Origin: Primulina eburnea
Lineage: Eukaryota > Streptophyta > Magnoliopsida > Lamiales > Gesneriaceae
Assembly: GCF_022965805.1 (NCBI RefSeq)
Contig: NC_133110.1
Location: forward strand, 28,888,668 to 28,952,667
DNA length: 64,000 bases
Direction of reading: 5' to 3'
In this document: piece after piece, positions 48,664 to 59,010 of the stretch
How the letters are laid out: each line of letters starts with the position of its first letter
Numbering within the stretch: position 1 is the stretch's first letter
Translations under genes and position numbers: made by a program
Notes under the pieces: model-generated
Database searches by the model: none
The model's input: only the letters and a program-made list of their open reading frames with translations
What the model was told of the DNA's origin: nothing

Positions 48664-49209
48664 ATGGATGAAATTCTCTCAAAAATTTGTAAATATTTTC
48701 CCTCTGTTTCTGAAAATGTTCTAAGAAAAATTTATGCAGGAAGGTGTGAAAGATTGAGATTACTAATGCAAAAAGGAATTCCAGAAGATATTCGTCTTGT
48801 AATAGAAGCTAAGGTCCGATTAGGAGGAGAAGTTCCACAATCATTGCTTATTCGGTATTTGCCTGGATTAGGAAAAAGCACTTATGCGAAAAAACGAAGG
48901 GCCAAAAGTTTAGGGGTTTGTCATAAGTGTGCAAGATGGACTTGTGACAAACGATGCAGATCTTTGGGATGTGTTTCCAATAACAGAGAAGATAAAATTG
49001 ATTTCATTAAGAATGGGCTGAGTAAGGAGTCTTTAGATAACATCTTATTGACTCTTGAGACGCATTCTAGTGGACATGTGCATATTGAACTTCTCCGTTT
49101 ATGGAAACAATTTCAAGATGAGCGTCATAGTCTTGGGAATCTGACTAAAAAAGACCCTGTTTGCCAATTTATAAGAAAATTGGATGGGAAGCATATCCTC
49201 GACTCATAG
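48664..49209 (+). CDS. Cysteine-rich basic protein, plant-virus nucleic-acid-binding-protein-like
   Basis: 181 residues from ATG 48664; the open frame reaches 48613 without ATG. The N-terminal half is probably helical and basic. The core (about 68-103) has GKSTYAKKRRAKSLG, then Cys86, Cys89, Cys94, Cys98 and Cys103, with strong positive charge. A basic RRA stretch running into a Cys cluster resembles the small cysteine-rich nucleic-acid-binding proteins of carlaviruses and related plant RNA viruses, several of which suppress RNA silencing. The C-terminal tail after residue 104 resembles nothing I know, and the resemblance is from motif memory only. There is no signal peptide or membrane segment, so it is not an envelope protein despite sitting where Athila env-like genes occur. 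It lies between gag-pol and LOG, with no lesion. Alternative: an element-specific zinc-binding protein of separate origin. Confidence 0.6.
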   Translation: MDEILSKICKYFPSVSENVLRKIYAGRCERLRLLMQKGIPEDIRLVIEAKVRLGGEVPQSLLIRYLPGLGKSTYAKKRRAKSLGVCHKCARWTCDKRCRSLGCVSNNREDKIDFIKNGLSKESLDNILLTLETHSSGHVHIELLRLWKQFQDERHSLGNLTKKDPVCQFIRKLDGKHILDS

Positions 49210-49376
49210 AAGGCGTTGAAGCCGTTTCTGGACGTAAAACCAGAGGAAAATTGTGAGCCACAATCACACTACTGTTTATAAGCATGTGTGTCATTATTTT
49301 TTTACTATTTATTCTGTTTACAGCTGTGACCCATAGTTTTGTCATGATAACATATTACCCCTATAAAATCTCTCAT

Positions 49377-49396
49377 CTTTCTTTCTACTTTCGCAG
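49377..49396 (+). other. Possible 3' splice site before the LOG ORF
   Basis: Pyrimidine-rich stretch ending CTACTTTCGCAG at 49396, 24 bp before the LOG ATG. A weaker candidate TCTGTTTACAG ends at 49323. Use is inferred, not shown. Confidence 0.45.
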
Positions 49397-49420
49397 AAAA
49401 AAAAAAAGGAAAGTAAAAAC

Positions 49421-50059
49421 ATGACTGGATCCTCTGCACAAACATTGAAAAATATTTGTGTATTTTGTGGGTCGAGTCCTGGAAAAAATGAAGTGTTTGT
49501 AGAAGCAGCGAATAATCTTGGAAAGATATTGGCTGAGAGAAAAATTCACTTGGTATATGGGGGAGGTAATATTGGGTTAATGGGATCTGTTTCAACATCT
49601 GCTCATCTTGGAGGTAGTCAGGTATTGGGTATTATTCCTATAGCTTTAGCTGAAGAAAATATTACAGGTGTTACGATTGGGGAGGAATTAAAAGTTTCTT
49701 CTATGTATGAAAGAATCACTCAAATGATTGAAAATTCTGATGCTTTTATCGCACTACCAGGTGGTTTTGGTACATTAGAAGAAATTTTTCACACTGTTTC
49801 TTGGGCACAACTTAATATCCATAATAAACCCGTGGGCTTGTTGAATATCAATAATTATTATGACAGTTTGTTGACATTTCTTGATAAAGCTGTGGAACAG
49901 AATTTCATTTCAGAAAATTCACGACGGATGCTCATATGTGCTTCGACTGCCGATCAATTAATTGATGATTTGGAAGCTTTTGTTCATAAGCCTGATCCGA
50001 TGATAACAAAGATCAATTGGTCGCAATCAAGCAGTAAGAAAAGGAAGTTGGATCATTGA
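49421..50059 (+). CDS. LOG: LOG-type cytokinin riboside 5'-monophosphate phosphoribohydrolase, captured by H
   Basis: 212 residues, the usual length of plant LOG proteins, uninterrupted and intronless, whereas plant LOG genes normally have several introns; this points to capture of a processed cDNA. LOG enzymes release free active cytokinin base from the nucleotide precursor in one step. Visible family features: Rossmann-like start (ICVFCGSSPG, 12-21), GGGNIGLMG (47-55), Arg98 in MYERI, and PGGFGTLEE (113-121) with Glu121, the catalytic pair known in plant LOGs. The last residues (KKRKL, 206-210) resemble a nuclear-localisation signal; most LOGs are cytosolic or nuclear. It sits on the same strand as gag-pol, after the cysteine-rich ORF and before the purine tract, the position of env-like genes. 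No disabling lesion is seen, though activity is untested. A DNA-uridine/phosphoribohydrolase paralogue of the same family is a less likely alternative. Confidence 0.93.
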   Translation: MTGSSAQTLKNICVFCGSSPGKNEVFVEAANNLGKILAERKIHLVYGGGNIGLMGSVSTSAHLGGSQVLGIIPIALAEENITGVTIGEELKVSSMYERITQMIENSDAFIALPGGFGTLEEIFHTVSWAQLNIHNKPVGLLNINNYYDSLLTFLDKAVEQNFISENSRRMLICASTADQLIDDLEAFVHKPDPMITKINWSQSSSKKRKLDH

Positions 50060-51309
50060 TTCAAAAGTCGTGGATTGGTTTGCGTTTGTTTCAGTTTGTT
50101 ATCTTCAATAAAGTTCCAGGTGATATCTCTTTCATTATGTACTCTTTATTAATAGCTATTTTGACATTAGGGACAATGTCATATTCTGATTGGGGGGAGA
50201 ACACATATAAAAAAAAAAAAAAACAAATTTAAAAAAAAATTAAATATTATTTTAAAATAAAACCATGTTTATTGTTTGTACCTTAGTAATTTTTTGCAAA
50301 AATGTCATACATTACATATTTGAAAGATTTAAATTAGAACATGCATTAATCTATTTAAGAATGTTTAAATTTTATTTGAAAAAAGGTCATTTTTAATATT
50401 CTGATCAATATAAAAATATGATTTATGAAATCTTTTTGAGTGATTAACCATTGTGATAAAATTAGGTAGTAAAGTATATGGCCCAAGATATACCTTATAA
50501 GAGTGCCTAAAATTTTTGAACTCACACATATTTTGTGAGTGAGTGGAGAGGACTGAGAAAACAGCTTTCGAGCCTTTATTGATCATGAGAGAGACTATCT
50601 ATTGTTTAGATCTTGAGTTCTTATTTTGAAAAAAAAATATATATTTCCTGAAAAAAAAAAGAAAAAAAAAGAAAAATACAAAAAGAAAGATGTTGAAGAT
50701 CTATGTAATTTTTAAGTTATATGCTGCGACCCATTTTTCTCTCATAAGAATAAAAAAATAAAAAAAAAATAAAAAAAGAAAGAGAGAAATACATTGTACA
50801 AATTAAATAAATATGTGGTCAAAAAGCATAAACTTAGTCTGATTCCATGATGTAAAAAAAAAAAAAATCAGGAAAAAAAAAAATATAATAAGAACAACTG
50901 GATTTTAAATCAATTGATTTTCTATCTTTTGATTAGTTTGGCTCGTTTGTCTGTCTGCATTCTGTAAACCATTTTTCTGAGCATTTATCTGTATTCCAAC
51001 TCCATGAGAGAAATCGTTGCCATAAATTGAAACATTTATTAACCTGTGAGGATATGGAGTTGAGACTCTTACTAGGAATTTCTGAAGGCCGTGTACATTT
51101 AACTACCTAAAATAAGCTTTGAATTAATCATCTCAAATTATTTCATAAATTATAATTATGATGATCTTGATATAACTTTGACAGTTTTCAAATTTTATTT
51201 AAACACTTAGATAGTTCTGATTACATTTCTATTTAAATTAATCAATATGTTTTGTATTGCTATTAACGCTTAAATTGCTAGGGACTAGCAATAAGCTGGT
51301 TGGGAGGTG
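50060..51309 (+). other. H 3' untranslated region, AT-rich, no gene
   Basis: After LOG there is an AATAAAG at 50108 and GACATTAGGGACAATGTC (50163-50180), an inverted repeat typical of Athila elements, with purine tract TGGGGGGAGAA at 50191-50201. Long A-rich low-complexity runs follow (50200-50900). A second palindrome, GCTAGGGACTAGC (51277-51289), precedes the tract before the 3' LTR. The 73-codon antisense ORF at 50365-50586 is not convincing. Confidence 0.75.
51300..51309 (+). other. Polypurine tract of H
   Basis: TTGGGAGGTG directly before the LTR start TGATAAACAT at 51310. Confidence 0.7.
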
Positions 51310-51869
51310 TGATAAACATAAAAATTGTACATTAATTAAATGTTTTATAATATAAATATATAGTTTTTGTTTTATTAAATTTTTAAATATTATATGTTTT
51401 ATAATAAATTGTATAAAATATAAGTTGTTATGTAATTATAAGTTTTTACTATTTTTACAGGTTCGATAAAACAAGAATAACCTTGGCGTTGCAAATGGGA
51501 TTAAGATGATTCTTGGACCTGTAGAAAGTTGATGTTAATATCTACAATATTGGTGGCAAGCATGAGATAAAAATCCTCTCACAATTGGGATCAAATTAAG
51601 CAACAATTAAAGTTACCGAAGGAGTGGCAGTTTTACCATGCTCTAGTATTTTGACCATATCTCTCAAACTATTTGGTCAAATATTCTGAAAAAAATACCA
51701 CAACTAGACAACTCAATTATCCACATGTTTCATTTTATGTGAAGAAGAAAATTCGGAGAAGATGCTTGTCAAAAGTGATGTGCAATATAATATTAATTTC
51801 TTGGAACACCAATGAAGACTTATGTGTAAAAAATAATATTTTATTTGTGGTTGTCTCCCCAAATTTGGC

Positions 51870-51877
51870 TATAAATA
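51870..51877 (+). promoter_or_regulatory. TATA box in H left U3 arm
   Basis: TATAAATA inside GGCTATAAATAGGGG, a strong plant TATA box, facing the spacer. Confidence 0.7.
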
Positions 51878-52088
51878 GGGGTGCATTGTAATGTATTGAG
51901 ATATCCCTCATTCTATGAACAAATCTTTGAGTTCATAATATTTCTCTCTATATTTTTCTTTTATTTCTTCATTTAAATATAATTAGCATGTTAATTTCAT
52001 ATTCAAAGTTTTACACTTTGAATAATGAATAGCTAACTTCCTAAAGTTGAACAAGTATTTATTGTGCTATATATATTTGTAAACACTA

Positions 52089-52400
52089 AATCAAGGTTCC
52101 CACTTTAAATGGTTGGTAAAACCAAACAAACATTTAAATGGTACCAATAAATTAATACTATAATATATTCATATATAATAAATCAAGGAATCCAAGTTAA
52201 ATGGTTGGTAAAACCAAACTAACATTTAAATGGTTCCAAGAATTTAATATTATAATATATTTATATATAATAACTCAAGGCATCCATTTTAAATGGTTGG
52301 TAATACCAAACTAACATTTAAATGGTTCCAAGAATTTAGTGTAACATATAGCAACAATAAATCAAAACTCCCACTTATAAGTAGGGTATAAAAATGCTTA
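52089..52400. repeat. About 91-bp tandem repeat in the spacer of H's right inverted repeat
   Basis: Units start near 52089, 52181 and 52272, with a partial fourth near 52359. Core TTAAATGGTTGGTAA and AAATGGTTCCAA. The last motif recurs in the inner arm of the left palindrome. Confidence 0.8.
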
Positions 52401-52680
52401 AAGAAATAAATATAACATAAACAATAAATAATGATTAAATAATATAAAACATAGATTCTTACCTTATAATAACCTTATTATCATGCCAAGAGCTTCACCT
52501 TATCATCTCAACTTTAGGAAGTTAGCTATTCATTATTCAAAGTGTAAAACTTTGAATATGAAATTAACATGCTAATTATATTTAAATGAAGAAATAAAAG
52601 AAAAATATAGAGAGAAATATTATGAACTCAAAGATTTGTTCATAGAATGAGGGATATCTCAATACATTACAATGCACCCC

Positions 52681-52688
52681 TATTTATA
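52681..52688 (-). promoter_or_regulatory. TATA box in H right U3 arm, opposing
   Basis: Mirror of 51870-51877, reading back toward the spacer, so the two U3 promoters would be convergent. Confidence 0.65.
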
Positions 52689-53248
52689 GCCAAATTTGGG
52701 GAGACAACCACAAATAAAATATTATTTTTTACACATAAGTCTTCATTGGTGTTCCAAGAAATTAATATTATATTGCACATCACTTTTGACAAGCATCTTC
52801 TCCGAATTTTCTTCTTCACATAAAATGAAACATGTGGATAATTGAGTTGTCTAGTTGTGGTATTTTTTTCAGAATATTTGACCAAGTAGTTTGAGAGATA
52901 TGGTCAAAATACTAGAGCATGGTAAAACTGCCACTCCTTCGGTAACTTTAATTGTTGCTTAATTTGATCCCAATTGTGAGAGGATTTTTATCTCATGCTT
53001 GCCACCAATATTGTAGATATTAACATCAACTTTCTACAGGTCCAAGAATCATCTTAATCCCATTTGCAACGCCAAGGTTATTCTTGTTTTATCGAACCTG
53101 TAAAAATAGTAAAAACTTATAATTACACAACAACTTATATTTTATACAATTTATTATAAAACATATAATATTTAAAAATTTAATAAAACAAAAACTATAT
53201 ATTTATATTATAAAACATTTAATTAATGTACAATTTTTATGTTTATCA

Positions 53249-54123
53249 GGAATCACGACTCAAATGAGATCACATTTGAGTTTCCCAACCAAAATCAGAT
53301 ACTTGTTTTATTGTTTATATCTAGATATGATTATGATTGTTTATAGATTTGTTTATAGAACTTTTATGCAAATCTTGTTATGCTTTGTTTACAGATCATG
53401 TGGCATTGCATTGGAATGATTATGCTTGTTTACAGATTGTGTATTCATGCATTAAGATAGGACAGTCTGGAGATCAGGCAGACTACTAGACGTTCGGCGA
53501 TATCACAACTTAGGGGAAGATCACCGCCCCTATTGTAGACGCGGATACAGATCAGGCCGAAGTCTAGGAATAAGACGGACATCACCTCGATTGTGAGGGT
53601 AGGTGACAGACAGTGCCGTCTTATTCACAACGGGATCCCTAGAGTTCTAGTTGAGTCGAGTCTAGACATGATTAGATTCGCATTGCATGATTTTATATGA
53701 ATGACATTCATATCAGCATGTTTCATGTTTTAGATTGTTTAAATGCATGTATACATGTTTATACTGGGATTTGTTCTCACCGGTTTTCCGGCTGTTGTTA
53801 TGTCTGTATGTGTGCATAACAATAGGTGGGGCAGGATCTGGGTCGAGACAGCGATGATCGTGATAGCGTGGTGATCTCGGGCGCAGCAGAGGACTAGTGG
53901 TTCTTTTGTGAGGCTTGTACTATCATTTGAGTTTAGATGATAGTGAACACTAGTTGTTTATGGATCAAGACATGTACTTTATGTTTTATATTGCAAATTA
54001 AAATAAGAACTTATGTTTGTTTAGTTACATGTGTTTTTATGTAAAAAGCGAAAATTTGACCCACGTTTTATAATAACGATCCTTTTAATCCCAAGAAAAA
54101 GAATTAGAGCTCGGGTCCCCACA
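53249..54123 (+). repeat. Element F 5' LTR, right part
   Basis: Resumes with TSD GGAAT and continues the LTR to CGGGTCCCCACA at 54123. It includes the block GAATAAGACGGACATCACC and the hairpin at 53792-53825, here with altered but still pairing arms CTGTTGTTA/TAACAATAG. Confidence 0.93.
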
Positions 54124-54128
54124 ACAGG

Positions 54129-54140
54129 TGGTATCAGAGC
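54129..54140 (+). other. Primer-binding site of F (initiator tRNA-Met)
   Basis: TGGTATCAGAGC six bases after the LTR end. Confidence 0.9.
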
Positions 54141-54374
54141 GATAGATCCTTTAGAGTGGGATAAGATAGAATGAGCAGGGTAGATTGAGTCTTCTTCCTT
54201 GCTTTATGATGTGCTAGCATGATTAGTGCTTTCTTTATTGCGTGTGTGTTATCTGATTTGATTATGACATGTGCTTAACTGAATCAGAACCGATTCTAGA
54301 TCAGTGGTAACTGACTAGAGGAGGGCTGAGACGGTTGTATATTTGGTATACTAATCAGTTGGATTATTAGATGC

Positions 54375-57300
54375 ATGCCTCCTCGAAGAGCAGCAGTGCC
54401 TCTACGACCCGCAACACCAGAACAGGGTAGCACATCCGGAGATCCAATGGACGTTACTGCTATGCCAATGGAGACGCTGCTCAAAAGATTTCAATCCTTT
54501 CGACCGCCAACCTTGAAAGGTACAGAACTGGCAGTGGATTGTGAAAGTTGGCTTGAAGACATTGAGATGTTATTCGAGTCTTTGGAGTATGGTGACGAGA
54601 AAAGAATAAAGCTCATTGACCATCAACTTCAAGACATAGCCAAGAACTGGTGGTTGAACATGAGAAGAGCACTAGAGCAACGTGGTACAGAGATTACCTG
54701 GAAAGTGTTCAAGACGGAGTTCTATCTGCGCTTCTTTCCTATATCCTACCGTAAAGATAAAGGCGCTGAGTTTGCAAACTTGAGGCAAGGGCAACTGAAT
54801 ATTGAAGAGTATGTTGCTAAATTTTCTTCTTTGCTTCGCTTTGCACCTCACGTTTCAGGTAATGATGAGGCCATGGCGGATCAATTTATCAATGGCTTAA
54901 ATCCAGATATCTTTACGTTGGTAAACACGGGGAGACCGAATAATTTCGCAGTTGCGTTAAATCGGGCCAAAGGAGCAGAAGCAGGATTGATAAGACAGCG
55001 GAGTGCTCCATATGTTGCTCCTGCGCCAAGACCACCACAACCTTCAGTGCAATCTCCTCCTCCTAGATTTGAAAGCAGCGGTAGTAGCAGTGGCAGAAAG
55101 GAACAGCTGAAGGCGAAGGGGAAACAGTTTAAAAGACCTGGGAGCAGCTCTTCAAGCTCCAGTGGATCAAGACAGACTGGTTTTGATCAGAGTACCAGGT
55201 ATTCAGGTGTTTATTGTAGTTCTTGTGGAGGAAAACATGCGACTGAACAGTGCCAGGGAGTTACAGGCCGATGCAACATTTGTAGGCAACCGGGGCATTT
55301 TGCCAAAGTCTGCCCACAGAGGAGTGTACAGCCAGCCCAGAGTGGACGAGCATCCGGGCCAGTACCTCAGTTTGAGCGGCAGGCATCATCGGTTCACTCT
55401 TTCCAGCCTCCACCAACACCGACTCAACCCAGAGCGCGAGGTAGTCAGACAGTGAGTCAACCTCCGAGGCAACAGGCTCAAGTGTTTGCATTGACAGAAG
55501 AGCAAGAACAAGATGCACCAGATGATGTTATAGCAGGTAACTGCTCTCTTTATGGTTATCCTGCTTATATCTTGATAGATACAGGTGCATCGCATACATT
55601 CATTTCGGAGCGATTTGCATTGTTGCATTCATTGCCTGTTGAGTCTTTGTTAGAGGTTGTATCTATTAATTCTCAGTTGGGAAGTGGATTGATATCTGTA
55701 ACTACGGTTAAACATTGCATTCTACAGTTTGAGGGGCATGAGATTGACCTAGATTGTATAGTGTTGGGTCTAGCTGATTTTGATTGTATAGTCGGTATTG
55801 ACATGCTAACGAAGTACAGAGCCACTGTAGATTGTTTCCATAAGATTGTCAGATTCAGACCCGAGATGACAGACGAGTGGAAATTCTACGGTAAGGGTTC
55901 CAGATCTCGGATTCCCTTGATTTCGGCTCTTACTATGAACAGATTGTTACAAAAAGGAGCAGATGGTTTCTTTATTTATGCTGTAGATATGCAGAAGTCG
56001 AGCTCGTCATTGGCGGATTTGCCAGTAGTACGGGAATTCGCAGATATTTTTCCAGATGAGATCCCAGGATTACCTCCGGTGCGAGAGGTAGATTTTAGTA
56101 TGGATCTTGTACCAGGTACCGTCCCTATTTCGAGAGCTCCGTATAGGATGGCACCCATCGAACTAAAAGAATTGAAAGCACAGTTGGAAGATCTTCTGGC
56201 CAATGGATATATCAGACCTAGTGTATCTCCTTGGGGCGCTCCGGTGCTGTTCGTGCGAAAGAAAGACGGTTCGATGCGATTGTGTATAGACTACCGACAA
56301 CTGAACAAGGCAACGATCAAGAATAAATATCATTTGCCTAGAATTGATGATCTATTTGATCAGTTGCAGGGATCCTCTGTCTATTCTAAGATTGATTTAC
56401 GTTCTGGGTATCATCAGCTCAGAGTTCGAGATGTAGATATACCGAAGACAGCATTTCGAACCAGGTATGGACATTACGAATTTATTGTCATGCCTTTTGG
56501 TTTAACAAATGCTCCTGCGGTATTTATGGGCTTGATGAACCAAGTGTTTCAGAGGTATTTAGATGATTTTGTGATCGTTTTCATAGATGATATTCTGGTG
56601 TATTCTAAGAATAGGAATGAGCATGCAGAGCATCTCAGAATTGTCTTGCAGACGTTGAGAAACGAGCAACTGTATGCAAAATTGTCAAAGTGTGAGTTTT
56701 GGCTAAATCAAGTTGTATTTTTGGGACATATCATTTCTGGAGATGGTATTTCTGTTGATCCGAGTAAAGTGGAAGCTGTGATAAATTGGCCAAGACCAAC
56801 TTCGGTACCAGAGATACGCAGTTTCATGGGTCTGGCAGGATACTACCGAAGATTTATTCAAGATTTCTCCAGTATTGCAAAGCCGATCACACAATTGACA
56901 CAGAAGAATATGCCATTCGTTTGGTCAGAGGAGTGCGAGTCTAGCTTCCTAGAACTGAAGAAAAGGCTGACTAGTGCAACAGTGTTGACGATACCTTCAG
57001 GTACGGGTGATTTCATTGTCTATTGTGATGCTTCTCACAGAGGTTTGGGATGTGTACTTATGCAGCGAGGTCATGTGATCGCATACGCCTCGAGACAACT
57101 GAAGCCACATGAAGTACGATACCCCATTCATGATCTGGAATTGGCGGCTATCGTATTTGCATTAAAGATTTGGCGTCACTATCTCTACGGTGAGAAATTT
57201 GAGATCTTTTCCGATCACAAAAGCCTAAAGTACCTATTTTCTCAGTCAGAATTGAACATGAGGCAGCGTAGATGGCTTGACCTATTACAAGATTTTGATT

Positions 57301-58910
57301 GTGAAATCAAATATTATCCAGGAAAGTCAAATGCAGCAGCGGACGCTTTGAGTCGAAAGGTTTGTTCTCTATCCTTATCGACGATAGGTGTTACAAAACT
57401 CGTTGAAAATTGCTGTTTTTCTGGACTAGAATTTGATACAGATAGGAGGCCACTACGACTTGCTGCTATTCAAGCTGAGCCAGATTTGATCATGAAGATC
57501 AAAGAGGCACAGAGAAGAGATCAGAACGTGCAAAGATCGATTCAAATGGTCAGATCAGGGCATACGTCAGAATATCAGGTGCATGATCATGTGCTGTACG
57601 TGAATAACCGTCTTGTTGTACCAGATGTTGCAGAGTTGAAACAGCAGATTCTGTCAGAGGCACATTGTAGTCGGTTCAGCATTCATCCTGGTGGCAGGAA
57701 GATGTACAATGACTTGAAGACACAGTTCTGGTGGAAACAGATGAAGTCAGACATTGCCGAATTTGTGTCTAAGTGCTTGAATTGCCAACGGGTGAAGGCT
57801 GAGAGAAAGAAGCCTGGAGGTCTACTTCAGAGTTTAGCCATTCCAGAATGGAAATGGGACCATGTTTCCATGGATTTCGTGACGAAGTTACCTCGATCAT
57901 CCAGAGGCTGCGATGCGATTTGGGTCATTATCGACAGATTGACCAAATCTGCTTGTTTCATTCCATACAGAATGACGTATAAACAAGATCAGATGGCGGA
58001 GATATATATTCGAGAGGTAGTCAGATTGCATGGAGTGCCGAAGTCTATCGTATCAGATCGTGATCCACGATTCACTTCTCACTTTTGGCACAGTTTACAG
58101 CAGGCCTTAGGTACGACATTACACCTAAGTACTGCTTACCATCCTCAGACAGACGGACAGTCAGAACGGACTATCCAGACTCTAGAAGATATGTTGAGAG
58201 CCGTCGTGCTAGATTTTGGCATTGGTTGGCAAGATTCTCTACCTCTTTGCGAATTTTCTTACAATAATAGCTATCAGACGAGTATCGAGATGGCACCGTT
58301 TGAAGCTTTGTATGGCAAGAAGTGCAGATCTCCGCTATATTGGGATGATATCTCAGAATTACCGGAACTGGGGCCAGACATGATTCGTGACATGACTGAG
58401 AAGGTGAAAGTTATTCAGAAAAGAATGAAGGCAGCACAGGATAGACAAGCGAAGTACGCCAATGTCAGACGTAGACCGTTGGTATTCGAGCAAGGAGACA
58501 GAGTATTCTTGAAGTTTTCTCCATTCAGAGGCGTTGTTCGATTTGGCAAACGCGGGAAACTATCTCCTCGATACATTGGTCCTTACGAGATTCTTGAGAA
58601 GATTGGCGATCGAGCTTATCGACTTGCACTTCCTCCTTCTCTATCCGGTATACATGACGTGTTTCATGTATCAATGTTACGAAGATATATGCCAGATGCT
58701 TCTCATGTCATTCAACCTGACGAAGCTGAACTTGATCAAACTTTGAGCTATGTGGAACAACCGATACAGATTCTTGATCGGAAAGATAAGCAACTCAGAA
58801 CGAAGACTATTCCATTAGTGAAAGTCCAATGGAGTCGTCATGGCGTCGAAGAAGCGACTTGGGAAACAGAAGCAGATATGCGCCAGAAACATCCCGAGTT
58901 ATTTCAATAA
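54375..58910 (+). CDS. gag-pol: Ty3/gypsy chromovirus gag-pol polyprotein, intact
   Basis: 1511 residues from MPPRR at 54375, the start shared by B, C and D; an ATG four bases upstream is out of frame. Gag capsid (about 40-210) is followed by a Ser-rich linker, knuckles Cys281-Cys284-His288-Cys293 and Cys300-Cys303-His308-Cys313, protease with Asp402 in [14 protein letters not shown] (about 590-770) with Asp738 and Asp739 in FIDDIL, RNase H ([28 protein letters not shown]), integrase (zinc site with CLNCQRVK; catalytic [22 protein letters not shown]) and a C-terminal tail with EEATWETE. The tail is typical of chromoviruses, probably the Del/Tekay clade. No lesion is visible, so it is potentially translatable, but its LTRs are broken by H and G. 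Kept as CDS because the frame is complete. Confidence 0.95.
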   Translation: MPPRRAAVPLRPATPEQGSTSGDPMDVTAMPMETLLKRFQSFRPPTLKGTELAVDCESWLEDIEMLFESLEYGDEKRIKLIDHQLQDIAKNWWLNMRRALEQRGTEITWKVFKTEFYLRFFPISYRKDKGAEFANLRQGQLNIEEYVAKFSSLLRFAPHVSGNDEAMADQFINGLNPDIFTLVNTGRPNNFAVALNRAKGAEAGLIRQRSAPYVAPAPRPPQPSVQSPPPRFESSGSSSGRKEQLKAKGKQFKRPGSSSSSSSGSRQTGFDQSTRYSGVYCSSCGGKHATEQCQGVTGRCNICRQPGHFAKVCPQRSVQPAQSGRASGPVPQFERQASSVHSFQPPPTPTQPRARGSQTVSQPPRQQAQVFALTEEQEQDAPDDVIAGNCSLYGYPAYILIDTGASHTFISERFALLHSLPVESLLEVVSINSQLGSGLISVTTVKHCILQFEGHEIDLDCIVLGLADFDCIVGIDMLTKYRATVDCFHKIVRFRPEMTDEWKFYGKGSRSRIPLISALTMNRLLQKGADGFFIYAVDMQKSSSSLADLPVVREFADIFPDEIPGLPPVREVDFSMDLVPGTVPISRAPYRMAPIELKELKAQLEDLLANGYIRPSVSPWGAPVLFVRKKDGSMRLCIDYRQLNKATIKNKYHLPRIDDLFDQLQGSSVYSKIDLRSGYHQLRVRDVDIPKTAFRTRYGHYEFIVMPFGLTNAPAVFMGLMNQVFQRYLDDFVIVFIDDILVYSKNRNEHAEHLRIVLQTLRNEQLYAKLSKCEFWLNQVVFLGHIISGDGISVDPSKVEAVINWPRPTSVPEIRSFMGLAGYYRRFIQDFSSIAKPITQLTQKNMPFVWSEECESSFLELKKRLTSATVLTIPSGTGDFIVYCDASHRGLGCVLMQRGHVIAYASRQLKPHEVRYPIHDLELAAIVFALKIWRHYLYGEKFEIFSDHKSLKYLFSQSELNMRQRRWLDLLQDFDCEIKYYPGKSNAAADALSRKVCSLSLSTIGVTKLVENCCFSGLEFDTDRRPLRLAAIQAEPDLIMKIKEAQRRDQNVQRSIQMVRSGHTSEYQVHDHVLYVNNRLVVPDVAELKQQILSEAHCSRFSIHPGGRKMYNDLKTQFWWKQMKSDIAEFVSKCLNCQRVKAERKKPGGLLQSLAIPEWKWDHVSMDFVTKLPRSSRGCDAIWVIIDRLTKSACFIPYRMTYKQDQMAEIYIREVVRLHGVPKSIVSDRDPRFTSHFWHSLQQALGTTLHLSTAYHPQTDGQSERTIQTLEDMLRAVVLDFGIGWQDSLPLCEFSYNNSYQTSIEMAPFEALYGKKCRSPLYWDDISELPELGPDMIRDMTEKVKVIQKRMKAAQDRQAKYANVRRRPLVFEQGDRVFLKFSPFRGVVRFGKRGKLSPRYIGPYEILEKIGDRAYRLALPPSLSGIHDVFHVSMLRRYMPDASHVIQPDEAELDQTLSYVEQPIQILDRKDKQLRTKTIPLVKVQWSRHGVEEATWETEADMRQKHPELFQ

Positions 58911-58995
58911 TGTAAGTATTTGTTTAGTTTTGAGGTGATTACTTTTATACTTGCATTGACAGAATGACATGCGATATCGAGGACGAAATCATTTC

Positions 58996-59010
58996 TTAGA
59001 GGGGGAGAAA
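58996..59010 (+). other. Polypurine tract of F
   Basis: TTAGAGGGGGAGAAA, identical to that of C, directly before the LTR start at 59011. Confidence 0.88.

Larger units (their letters stand above)
42384..53248 (+). mobile_element. Element H: Athila-type retrotransposon with inverted termini and captured LOG gene, TSD GGAAT
   Basis: Flanked by GGAAT at 42379-42383 and 53249-53253. Interior order: tRNA-Asp primer-binding site, intact gag-pol (43232-48478), cysteine-rich ORF (48664-49209), LOG ORF (49421-50059), two purine tracts. Athila identity rests on the primer-binding site, the gag-pol type (DLGAS protease, FMDDL RT box), and the motif CTAGGGACTAGCAATAAG before the 3' LTR. The ends are not direct LTRs: the left is a 660-bp palindrome of the LTR 3' end, the right a 1939-bp inverted repeat of the LTR 5' end. 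A palindromic left end without the U3 promoter probably leaves H without its own promoter, although its ORFs are intact. Confidence 0.9.
51310..53248. repeat. Right terminal inverted repeat of H (LTR 5' end, direct and inverted)
   Basis: Symmetric about 52279 with 741-bp arms (51310-52050 and 52508-53248), about two mismatches by eye, and a 457-bp spacer. The left arm begins TGATAAACAT after the purine tract, a normal LTR start. The outer right arm is its reverse complement, ending TTTATCA, followed by TSD GGAAT. Both arms contain the same 72-codon ORF (51673-51891 and 52667-52885), which is a by-product. It has none of the U5 sequence found at the left end. Confidence 0.95.

Noticed and set aside
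50365..50586. 73-codon antisense ORF in H's 3' region
   Set aside because: No domain, in AT-rich low-complexity sequence.
51673..51891. 72-codon ORF identical on both arms of H's right repeat (also 52667-52885)
   Set aside because: Its conservation is fully explained by the inverted repeat; it overlaps the promoter, has no domain and is not a gene pair.
1367..54140. tRNA-like matches TGGTATCAGAGC
   Set aside because: These are primer-binding sites next to LTR ends, not tRNA genes; there is no cloverleaf around them.
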